Assembly: GCA_041581935.1 (NCBI GenBank)
Contig: JBFICP010000212.1
Span: 1-5,707, forward strand
From: JAABYT01 sp041581935
GTDB taxonomy: Bacteria > Pseudomonadota > Gammaproteobacteria > HK1
Direction: 5' to 3'
Length of the DNA stretch: 5,707 nt
A model generated the notes under the pieces. The model was not told where the DNA came from. It did no database searches and was given only the letters and a program-made list of their open reading frames with translations. A program made the position numbers and the translations under genes. Positions 1 through 5,701 of this stretch are shown here, piece after piece. How positions within the stretch are numbered: position 1 is the stretch's first letter; each line of letters begins with the position of its first letter.

Positions 1-624
1 GAATCCACCCCGTTCGGCGATGAATCGCAGCTCCTCATCCGACTTGTTGCGGGGATGCGCCTTCAACCCTGCGGGCAGGCAGTGGCTGTAGGCTACCGGC
101 TTGGCCGAAGTCTCGATCACGTCGCGCGAGGTGACGGAGCCGACGTGACTCAGGTCGCACAGGATGCCGACCCGGTTCATCTCGGCGACGACTTCGCGAC
201 CGAAGTCGGACAATCCGCTGTCGGTGGATTCGTAGCAACCGCTGCCGACCAGATTCTGAGTATTGTACGTCATCTGGACGATTCCGATGCCTGCATCCTT
301 GAAGATCTCGATGAACTCGAGGCGGTCCTCGAACGCAGAGGTATTCTGAAAGCCCAGGACCACCGCCGTCCTGTCGTGCTCTTTGGCGCGATGGATGTCA
401 GCCGTCGTGCGCGCTTTGACAATCAGATCATCGAACTCCCGAAACCAGCGGTTCCATTGTCCGATGTTCGCCATGGTGTCATGGAAGCCCTCCCACACCG
501 AGCACGTACAATTGGCGCCGGTCAGTCCGCCGCGGCGCATGTCCTCGAAAACTTCCCGGCTCCAGTTGGAGACGATGAGCCCATCGAAGACGAGCGCGCT
601 CTCGTGCAGTGTCGAATCGGTCAT
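1..624 (-). CDS. Peptidase M19 (membrane dipeptidase)-like protein, N-terminal 208 codons, truncated by window edge
   Basis: The gene starts at the ATG complementary to 622-624 and stays open to the left edge, so only the first 208 residues are visible; M19 enzymes are usually about 330-400 residues. An in-frame stop at 664-666 bounds the start. No strong ribosome site is visible. Recognisable M19 blocks are GLSDFGREVVAEMNRVGI (137-154), DLSH (157-160), YSHC (179-182) and HPRNKSDEEL (190-199). H160 and H181 match the two metal-binding His of renal dipeptidase, and R192 matches its substrate-binding Arg. The usual N-terminal DGHxD reads DGLIV (14-18), losing both HxD ligands, and the GIEGG bridging-Glu motif reads GFQNT (91-95). 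I recall similar variants annotated as dipeptidases near PQQ genes, unverified. No signal peptide is seen, so it is probably cytoplasmic. Activity and substrate are unknown. It follows livF by 67 nt on the same strand and may share its transcript. Confidence 0.85.
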   Translation of the reverse strand, partial: MTDSTLHESALVFDGLIVSNWSREVFEDMRRGGLTGANCTCSVWEGFHDTMANIGQWNRWFREFDDLIVKARTTADIHRAKEHDRTAVVLGFQNTSAFEDRLEFIEIFKDAGIGIVQMTYNTQNLVGSGCYESTDSGLSDFGREVVAEMNRVGILCDLSHVGSVTSRDVIETSAKPVAYSHCLPAGLKAHPRNKSDEELRFIAERGGF

Positions 625-691
625 CGTCTTACTCGTCTCAATGCTCCCGGCCGGTGTCGTGCCTCAATGGGCCGTAGAGATCCCCGCGCCT

Positions 692-1411
692 TCACAAGTA
701 GATGGTTCGGACAATGTCGTCGATACTGCCTTCGAGGGATCTGACGAATCCACCGTCGCTGACCGCTCCATCGCGCAGAATGATGAACCGGTCCGCGACC
801 TTGAAGGCCAGCGCGAGGTTCTGCTCGACCATCAGCATGGTCGCCCCGTCGTCCTTCAAAGCCTGAATGATGTTTCCGATCTCGTTGATGAACTGTGGCG
901 CCAACCCGCCGGAGGGCTCATCGAGCAACAGCAGCCGAGGCCGTGCCATGACCGCGCGACCGATGGCCACCATCTGCTGCTCACCTCCGGAGAGTGTTCG
1001 CGTCTGCTGCCGCCTTCGCTCGCTCAGGCGGGGAAAGTATTCAAACACGCGATCGAGCTGCGTGCGGGCCTCGCGACGGTTGCGCACCGTGGCACCCAGG
1101 CGGAGGTTTTCCTCGACGCTCAGGTCGGGAAACAAATCGCGGGACTGGGAAACCTGAACGACCCCGAGACGGAATATTCGATGCGCCGCAAGACCGGTGA
1201 TGTCCGTGCCATCGAAGACGATCGTGCCCGAGGAAGGCGCGACGAAACCGCTGATGGCATTGAGCGACGTCGATTTGCCGCTTCCGTTGGCGCCGAGGAC
1301 GGCGACCACCTCTCCCTGCGACACGCTATAGCCGATGCCGTGCAGGATTTCCTTGGTGCCGTATGAGACGTGCAGTCCCTCGATGTTCAGGAGCGTGTCA
1401 CGCGTAGCCAA
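692..1411 (-). CDS. livF: LivF-type ABC transporter ATP-binding protein
   Basis: This is the second ATPase of the LIV-type importer, a cytoplasmic subunit that pairs with LivG under the LivH/LivM channel. The 239-residue length is typical. Walker A GANGSGKST is at 40-48, Q-loop Gln at 89 within VSQSRDLFP, signature LSGGEQQ at 140-146, and Walker B LLLLDEP ends at 166. The H-loop position reads VEQN (195-198), which is the usual LivF form without the switch His. The E. coli protein has VPEGR at the Q-loop, so Gln here resembles other family branches such as UrtE. Translation probably starts at TTG (complement of 1409-1411), because GGAGG (complement of 1418-1422) lies 6 nt upstream and no in-frame ATG fits better. 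The start overlaps the livG end by 14 nt, which suggests translational coupling. It ends with TGA at 692-694. Confidence 0.95.
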   Translation of the reverse strand: MATRDTLLNIEGLHVSYGTKEILHGIGYSVSQGEVVAVLGANGSGKSTSLNAISGFVAPSSGTIVFDGTDITGLAAHRIFRLGVVQVSQSRDLFPDLSVEENLRLGATVRNRREARTQLDRVFEYFPRLSERRRQQTRTLSGGEQQMVAIGRAVMARPRLLLLDEPSGGLAPQFINEIGNIIQALKDDGATMLMVEQNLALAFKVADRFIILRDGAVSDGGFVRSLEGSIDDIVRTIYL

Positions 1412-2162
1412 GGTAGGCCTCCAGCACTTCCCGGTTCTGCCGAATTTCCTCGGGTGGTCCCTCGGCGATCAGCTGCCCGGAGTTGAGCACCACGATGACG
1501 TCGGAGCCGGACATCACGAGATCGATGACGTGCTCGATCAGCAGAATCCCGATGCCCTCTTCGCCGGCCAGCCTGCGGATGATCTCCATCATCCGGTCAC
1601 GCATCGGCGGCGACAGGCCGACCACCGGCTCGTCGAGAAGCAACAGCGGCGGCTCGGTGGCGAGCGTGCGCACGATTTCGACCATGCGCTGCTGTCCGCC
1701 GGAGAGATCCTTGACCGGCTGATCGGCGATGGCGCCGAGGTCCATGAGGTCGAGGAGCCGTCGGGCGCGGGCGAGGCCCTCGCGCTCCGCCTCCCGGGCG
1801 CCTCGCAAGCCCAGTACGAGCCCCAGTAGACCGCTGTCGATCTGCACATGCAGACCGGCCATGACGTTCTCCAGCACGGTCAGTTCCGGAAACAAGCCGC
1901 CGTTCTGGAACGTGCGCCGAACACCCTTCACCGACACGTCGTGGGGCGCGAGACCATGGATCGGCTCGCCCTTGAAGTGAATCGCTCCGTGTGAGGTTGG
2001 CACGTAACCCGAGACGGCGTTGAAGAGCGTGGTCTTGCCGGCCCCGTTGGGGCCGATGATTGCGCGCACCTCGCCCGCGTGTGCGTCGAAGGTGACGTCG
2101 TCGAGCGCACTCAGGCCGGAGAACTGAACCGAAACATTTTTCAAGCTGAGAAGCGTTTCCAT
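1398..2162 (-). CDS. livG: LivG-type ABC transporter ATP-binding protein
   Basis: This is the first ATPase of the importer, 254 residues, typical for LivG. Walker A GPNGAGKTT is at 37-45, Q-loop Gln 86 in TFQN, signature LSGGQQR at 153-159, Walker B LLLLDEP at 173-179 and H-loop His 211 in IEHVIDLVM. All catalytic elements are intact. The C-terminal AEGPPEEI...VLEAYLG block is the family hallmark. After Walker B the sequence is VVGLSPP instead of the common AAGLNP, a small D-loop-region difference. The ATG (complement of 2160-2162) lies 3 nt after the livM stop. The only upstream pairing is a weak GGA inside the end of livM, so reinitiation from livM is likely. It ends with TGA at 1398-1400, inside the livF start region. 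Confidence 0.96.
   Translation of the reverse strand: METLLSLKNVSVQFSGLSALDDVTFDAHAGEVRAIIGPNGAGKTTLFNAVSGYVPTSHGAIHFKGEPIHGLAPHDVSVKGVRRTFQNGGLFPELTVLENVMAGLHVQIDSGLLGLVLGLRGAREAEREGLARARRLLDLMDLGAIADQPVKDLSGGQQRMVEIVRTLATEPPLLLLDEPVVGLSPPMRDRMMEIIRRLAGEEGIGILLIEHVIDLVMSGSDVIVVLNSGQLIAEGPPEEIRQNREVLEAYLGYA
1418..1422 (-). promoter_or_regulatory. livF ribosome binding site inside the livG end
   Basis: The minus strand reads GGAGG, 6 nt before the TTG at 1411-1409. It lies within the last codons of livG and is the main reason for choosing a TTG start for livF. Confidence 0.7.
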
Positions 2163-2165
2163 CGG

Positions 2166-3146
2166 TCAGTCCAGATAATAACGCTCGTTGAATCTCGGAG
2201 AGATGCGCGCCAACAGGCTCACCAGGCCCTTCGGCAAAAACAGCAGAACGAAAACGATAATGGCGCCGAAGAACAGTTCCGCCATACCCGGGAACTGGCG
2301 GAAATACTCCGGAAGCGCGGTCAAGGTGATGGCACCGATCACGCTTCCGACGATACTGCCGGTGCCGCCGACCAGGACCATGCCGAACTGCACGATGACC
2401 TCGGTCAGTCCGAAAGATTCCGGAAACACCCGTTCGGTCAATGCCGCGAACATGGCGCCGGCGATCCCGACCACCGCACCGCTCCACACGAATGCGAGCA
2501 CGATGTAACGCGCAGTGTGAATTCCGAGCGAAGCGGTCGAAGCTTCGTTTTCCCGTATCGCCACGATGGCGCGCCCGACACGCGAGCGCATCAGATTGGA
2601 AGTAGCCTTGACCACCAGGGTCGTGACCAGGAGAAACACATAGAACTTGGGGGTCTCTGAATCCAACGGGATGCCGAAAAAGCTTGGTTGGGGCATCAGC
2701 AGGCCGTCCGAGCCCATGGTTACCCTGTCACCGTGGAGATAAACCCAGCGCATGAGCTCGCCGAAGGCAAGCGTGATGATCGCGAGATAGTAGAGGCGGA
2801 TGCCGCGAAGCGCGGCCACGCTCGCCAGAAAGCCGGCGAGCCCCCCCGCAATTGCGGCAGCAACGATGGCGATCACATAGGGCACTCCGGCGTAGACCAT
2901 CAAGATTGCGGTCGTATAGGCGCCGATGCCGAAAAAGGCGGTATTCGCGAACGCGAGCTGGCCGAGGTTGCCGATGACGATGTTGAATCCGATCGTGACG
3001 AGGACGTAGACCAGCATCAGGTTGGCCATGAATTGCAGATATTCATTGGCAATGAATGGAACGCCCAGCGCGACAACGGGAACGAGGTAATAAACGCGCC
3101 GCCAGCGGGGCTTGGTCGGCAGCGACGGTGTATTGGTTGCGCTCAT
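2166..3146 (-). CDS. livM: LivM-type ABC transporter permease
   Basis: This inner-membrane permease of the LIV-type importer has 326 residues. Hydrophobic segments lie roughly at 19-33, 40-60, 66-86, 90-112, 118-136, 168-186, 213-235, 248-275 and 288-308. The early block NLGQLAFANTAFFGIGAYTTA (60-80) and the cytoplasmic coupling loop GRAIVAIRENE (191-201), followed by SLGI, are LivM signatures; the loop contacts the ATPases. GMVLVGGTGSIVGSVIGA (255-272) and FLPKGL (303-308) are also typical. The short basic N-terminus (KPRWRR) fits a cytoplasmic start. The ATG is preceded by AAGGA (complement of 3153-3157) at 6 nt, and this site overlaps the livH stop codon. The gap to livH is 9 nt and to livG 3 nt. 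Confidence 0.96.
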   Translation of the reverse strand: MSATNTPSLPTKPRWRRVYYLVPVVALGVPFIANEYLQFMANLMLVYVLVTIGFNIVIGNLGQLAFANTAFFGIGAYTTAILMVYAGVPYVIAIVAAAIAGGLAGFLASVAALRGIRLYYLAIITLAFGELMRWVYLHGDRVTMGSDGLLMPQPSFFGIPLDSETPKFYVFLLVTTLVVKATSNLMRSRVGRAIVAIRENEASTASLGIHTARYIVLAFVWSGAVVGIAGAMFAALTERVFPESFGLTEVIVQFGMVLVGGTGSIVGSVIGAITLTALPEYFRQFPGMAELFFGAIIVFVLLFLPKGLVSLLARISPRFNERYYLD

Positions 3147-3152
3147 ACTGCG

Positions 3153-3157
3153 TCCTT
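3153..3157 (-). promoter_or_regulatory. livM ribosome binding site overlapping the livH stop
   Basis: The minus strand reads AAGGA, 6 nt before the livM ATG. Its first two bases are part of the TAA stop codon of livH, so ribosomes finishing livH clear or occupy this site. This suggests coupled synthesis of the two permeases. Confidence 0.65.
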
Positions 3158-4025
3158 ACATGCGAACCGTGACGACCCTGCCGAACAGGCCCGCGGGACG
3201 GATGACGAGCACCGCGATGATGACCAGATAGGCGGTGATATCGATGAGCGCCGTGCTCACATAGGCTCCCAGATACTGCTCGGCGAGCCCTAGCAGCAGA
3301 CCGCCGACGACCGCCCCCCACAGTGAGCCGAACCCACCGAGAGTCATGGCGGCAAAACCGCGGATCAGGAACGAGGCCCCGAGGTCGGGATGCAGGAGCG
3401 AAATGGGTGCGATCAAGATGCCGCCTATTGCGCCCATGGCGAGCCCCACGCCCCACATGGTCTCGTGAAACGAACGCACGTTGATGCCGATCAACGTAGC
3501 GCCGCGCTCGGATTGGAACACGGCCTGCACGATGGTTCCGAGCGTGGTCCGATAGAAGATCAGGAAGAAGATCACCAACAGCACCGCCACCGTGGCGCAG
3601 ATAATCATCGCATCGCCCGTGATCACGAGGTCGCCGATGAATACCGGTTCAATGTCGAAGACTCTCGGCATGGGCAGCACCTCGCGGCCCCAGAGTGTCC
3701 GGGCGCTGCCTCTCAGCACATAGCCGAGCGAAATGCTCATCATCGCGAACCCGATATGAGGTCCTGCCTTGATGGGATCGATGAAGCCGCGACTGACCGC
3801 GATACCGAGCACGAACATGATCCCGATCGCCGCGACGGATGCCGGAATGAACGGCACACCGAAAATGATGACCACCACGTAGACCGCGAAGGCTCCGCCC
3901 ATCACGAAATCGCCATGCCCGAAATTGACGATGGTCGTCGCCCGGTAGAGCACGGTCATGGAAAGCGCAATCAAAGCGTAGATGGCGCCCTGAGAAATGC
4001 CGCTGATGGAGAGCTGCAGGAGCAT
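3156..4025 (-). CDS. livH: LivH-type ABC transporter permease
   Basis: This second inner-membrane permease, partner of LivM, has 289 residues, normal for LivH. The N-terminus ISQGAIYALIALSMTVLYRAT (10-30) and NFGHGDFVMGGAF (34-46) are family hallmarks. The coupling loop corresponds to 162-183 and ends in LIGINV; the usual GRAMRA reads GTIVQA. GFGSLWGAVVGGLLLGLAEQY (231-251) and the end RPAGLFGR (276-283) are also typical. About eight hydrophobic segments are visible. The ATG (complement of 4023-4025) has no convincing Shine-Dalgarno sequence; only AGCGGCGA lies just before it. Expression may therefore depend on the structured 95-nt gap after the binding-protein gene. It ends with TAA at 3156-3158, which overlaps the livM ribosome site. 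Confidence 0.95.
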   Translation of the reverse strand: MLLQLSISGISQGAIYALIALSMTVLYRATTIVNFGHGDFVMGGAFAVYVVVIIFGVPFIPASVAAIGIMFVLGIAVSRGFIDPIKAGPHIGFAMMSISLGYVLRGSARTLWGREVLPMPRVFDIEPVFIGDLVITGDAMIICATVAVLLVIFFLIFYRTTLGTIVQAVFQSERGATLIGINVRSFHETMWGVGLAMGAIGGILIAPISLLHPDLGASFLIRGFAAMTLGGFGSLWGAVVGGLLLGLAEQYLGAYVSTALIDITAYLVIIAVLVIRPAGLFGRVVTVRM

Positions 4026-4055
4026 TCGCCGCTACGTTCGCGTGCGAGTTCGGGC

Positions 4056-4101
4056 CGACCGGGTCGTTGCGTGCGCGCGGCGCACGCAATTGACCCGGCC
4101 G
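4056..4101 (-). promoter_or_regulatory. Long GC-rich hairpin between livK and livH
   Basis: Arms 4056-4065 and 4092-4101 pair over 10 positions, with one A/C mismatch on the plus strand that becomes a G-U pair in the minus-strand transcript. Inner arms 4067-4075 (TTGCGTGCG) and 4081-4089 pair perfectly over 9 bp around a 5-nt loop. A small internal loop (1 versus 2 nt) separates the two stems. No U-run follows in the transcript, so it is not a classical intrinsic terminator. By analogy with intergenic hairpins in other binding-protein operons, it may protect the upstream message from 3' decay or attenuate read-through, giving more binding protein than permease. This role is inferred. Confidence 0.7.
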
Positions 4102-4119
4102 TTACCGGAAGCTCGGTAA
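4102..4119 (-). promoter_or_regulatory. Small hairpin directly after the livK stop codon
   Basis: Arms TTACCG (4102-4107) and CGGTAA (4114-4119) pair perfectly over 6 bp around a 6-nt loop. It starts one base after the TAG of the binding-protein gene and abuts the larger hairpin at 4056-4101 without a spacer. The two may stack as one structured element in the transcript. Confidence 0.5.
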
Positions 4120-4120
4120 A

Positions 4121-5302
4121 CTAATAGGGCTTCATCCAGCCAGAGAGCACCGTCGGCTTGCCGTCGACGAACCCGGCGACCGCCGACGCCTTGCAGCCGT
4201 GGCGGTCCGTTGCCGACCAGGTGATCGGGCACGCGAGGATGCCGGTCTCGAGACCCTGGATCTTCTCGAGCTCGGCGATGAACTTGCTGCGCGTCAGATC
4301 GCGCCCGGCCGCCTCGAAGGCCTTTGCTGCGGCGACGCCGCTTGCCATGGAGACCGCGCTGAACCCGGTGATGGTCTCATTCGGATAGTACTTGAGAATG
4401 ATGTCGTTCCACTGCTTCATTTTCGGTCCATCGACCTGGTCGACGAAAGCGTGCAGCACAAAGTAGTCCTTCACCGCATCGGGATCGCCGAGTCGCGCCA
4501 GAGTGTTCTCCAGGTCCGTACCGGCAGTGCCCATGACCGGCACTCTGAGTCCGTACCTCTTGGCGTCGCGCAGGAATATCACGGTCTCGGCTTCGTACAG
4601 ACAACCGAGAATGAAGTCGAGGTTGGCCTCCTTGAGCTTCAGGACCTGCGCGGTGGAGTCGGTCTGGCCGCGCTCGAGCGCGAGCTCGACCACCGGCTTG
4701 ACGCCCTGGCTTTCCATGTACTCGGTGGCAGGCGCACAGTAGCTCTTCGCCCAGTCGTTGGTGTGCGTAATGATCCCGACGCGCTGCGTTCCGGGCTTCG
4801 ACATGACGAATTTGCCCATGGTCGAACCGTATGCCGGCCCCGCGGGAACACCATGGAAGATCCCTTTGGTCGGCGGCATCGAAATATTCGGATTGACCGC
4901 ATGGGCGATAATCCACGGGATGCCGGTGGGCTCCACGGTCGGCTTGACCGCCATGGCAACGCCGCTACACGAGTTTCCGTGCAGGTAGAACACCTCGTCC
5001 TGATGAAGCAACTTCTTTGCAGCTGCGATTCCCTTGGCGGGCTCACAGGCGGTGTCTTCCTGGATGATCTCGAACTTGCGTCCGTGAATTCCGCCCTGAT
5101 CGTTGATGTGATTGAAATAGGCCATGAGGCCGATTTGCGCCTTGCTGTAGCTGGACGCATTGCCGGTAAAGGGGCCCATGACGCCGACTTTGATCGTCGT
5201 GTCGGTGAGACCCGTGGTCTCGTCGGCGCTGGCGGTGCCAATCATCGACAAGGCGCCCAGGGCTCCGAGCAAGGCCATACAATTTCTGACGTGCTTTCTC
5301 AC
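4121..5302 (-). CDS. livK: LIV/HAAT-type ABC transporter periplasmic substrate-binding protein
   Basis: This periplasmic ligand receptor of the importer has 393 residues from GTG (complement of 5300-5302). I chose the GTG because a perfect AGGAGGT lies 5 nt upstream; the in-frame ATG at 5321-5323 is on the far side of that site. The signal peptide has basic RKHVR, a hydrophobic stretch at about 9-22 and likely cleavage after ASA (residue 26). The mature start TTIKVGVMGPFTG (35-47) is the type-I binding fold opening, and TWSATDRHG (361-369) is the common C-terminal motif. C86 and C112 (DTAC, GNSCSG) align with the disulfide pair of E. coli LivJ. C358 and C370 bracket the C-terminal motif. The hinge reads AHAVNP (133-138) instead of the usual small/Thr-rich SPAAT-type motif, so the ligand may not be a branched-chain amino acid. 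The symbol denotes family, not proven specificity. Confidence 0.93.
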   Translation of the reverse strand: MRKHVRNCMALLGALGALSMIGTASADETTGLTDTTIKVGVMGPFTGNASSYSKAQIGLMAYFNHINDQGGIHGRKFEIIQEDTACEPAKGIAAAKKLLHQDEVFYLHGNSCSGVAMAVKPTVEPTGIPWIIAHAVNPNISMPPTKGIFHGVPAGPAYGSTMGKFVMSKPGTQRVGIITHTNDWAKSYCAPATEYMESQGVKPVVELALERGQTDSTAQVLKLKEANLDFILGCLYEAETVIFLRDAKRYGLRVPVMGTAGTDLENTLARLGDPDAVKDYFVLHAFVDQVDGPKMKQWNDIILKYYPNETITGFSAVSMASGVAAAKAFEAAGRDLTRSKFIAELEKIQGLETGILACPITWSATDRHGCKASAVAGFVDGKPTVLSGWMKPY

Positions 5303-5307
5303 GATAT

Positions 5308-5314
5308 ACCTCCT
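5308..5314 (-). promoter_or_regulatory. Strong ribosome binding site for the binding-protein gene
   Basis: The minus strand reads AGGAGGT, a full match to the 16S rRNA tail, followed by ATATC and then GTG. It fixes the start of the binding-protein gene at GTG 5302. It is the strongest ribosome site in the window, consistent with the binding protein being made in excess over the membrane parts. Confidence 0.85.
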
Positions 5315-5348
5315 GATAGCCATTATTTCTTGTGTCGTTTCTCGTTGC

Positions 5349-5367
5349 CCACGCAAAAGTCGCGTGG
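5349..5367 (-). promoter_or_regulatory. Leader hairpin CCACGC-N7-GCGTGG
   Basis: Arms 5349-5354 and 5362-5367 pair perfectly over 6 bp around a 7-nt loop, 35 nt upstream of the AGGAGGT site. It would sit in the 5' leader of the binding-protein message and could affect stability or serve as a regulator site. There is no U-run to make it a terminator. Confidence 0.35.
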
Positions 5368-5439
5368 CCGCTCCTCGTGACCGCTGAAACGCGCCCCTCA
5401 TTCGCGATGCGTCTTCTCTATTACCGATCCATCTCGTTG

Positions 5440-5451
5440 CCACGCTCGTGG
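5440..5451. repeat. Short palindrome CCACG-CT-CGTGG
   Basis: Perfect 5-bp arms surround a 2-nt centre, too tight for a stable RNA hairpin but of a size seen for DNA-binding sites. Arms with the same CCACG/CGTGG core recur at 5349-5367. The function is unknown. Confidence 0.3.
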
Positions 5452-5532
5452 ATTCGGGGCACCAACGCATACTTTGACGCGCAGTAGGATCTTTTTGCAC
5501 CCCGGGAGTAGGCGACAGACGGTCTCCATCGC

Positions 5533-5561
5533 GCTTCGAGGCGGCGGTTTGAACTCGAAGC
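5533..5561. repeat. Inverted repeat GCTTCGAG-N13-CTCGAAGC
   Basis: Two perfect 8-bp arms (5533-5540 and 5554-5561) are separated by 13 nt, about 230 nt upstream of the binding-protein start. The 21-nt centre-to-centre spacing is two helical turns, which suits a dimeric regulator; as RNA it would form a hairpin. No known operator is recognised. Confidence 0.45.
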
Positions 5562-5672
5562 AACCGGAGGCTGCGCCGAGCATCGACCACGCGTTTACCC
5601 TGGATCCTGAGCTGGCCCGACAAGGCCGGCCTCCTCCCGCCTCTTCGTGGGCGGCTTGATCGGCGTAGGACC

Positions 5673-5693
5673 CGTGAGTGCCGGGCCGTCACG
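5673..5693. repeat. Inverted repeat CGTGA-N11-TCACG next to the TATAAT
   Basis: Perfect 5-bp arms (5673-5677, 5689-5693) with an 11-nt spacer begin 3 nt downstream of the TATAAT on the minus strand. They would overlap the start of any transcript made from it, a usual place for a repressor site. The arms are short, so chance is possible. Confidence 0.25.
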
Positions 5694-5695
5694 CC

Positions 5696-5701
5696 ATTAT
5701 A
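5696..5701 (-). promoter_or_regulatory. Candidate -10 element TATAAT at the window edge
   Basis: The minus strand reads TATAAT, identical to the sigma-70 -10 consensus and rare in such GC-rich DNA. A matching -35 would lie beyond the right edge and cannot be checked. Transcription from here would give a leader of nearly 390 nt before the binding-protein gene, so it could also be coincidental. Confidence 0.3.

Noticed and set aside
637..669. Direct repeat CTCAATG (637-643 and 663-669) in the livF to M19 gap
   Set aside because: Two 7-nt copies 26 nt apart are compatible with chance, and no element boundary is visible.
55..1366. Long plus-strand open frames (55-744 and 383-1366) opposite the M19-like gene and livF
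   Set aside because: Their translations resemble no family, whereas the minus strand carries clear M19 and ABC ATPase motifs over the same bases.
1597..2487. A 296-codon minus-strand frame spanning the livM-livG junction
   Set aside because: It is Arg/Gly-rich out-of-frame reading of two intact genes and has no supporting motif.
4056..4101. Rho-independent terminator between livK and livH
   Set aside because: The stem is strong, but no U-run follows on the transcript and the transporter genes continue directly downstream.
4199..5380. A 393-codon open frame on the plus strand opposite the binding-protein gene
   Set aside because: It mirrors a clear minus-strand gene, has no recognisable motif, and arises from codon bias in GC-rich DNA.
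5533..5561. TTCAAAC on the minus strand resembling a tRNA T-loop
   Set aside because: The flanking bases do not form a T-stem, and no acceptor, D or anticodon arm can be built.
5303..5692. N-terminal extension of the binding-protein frame up to position 5692
   Set aside because: It is low-complexity and basic, lies upstream of a perfect Shine-Dalgarno site, and would bury the signal peptide.
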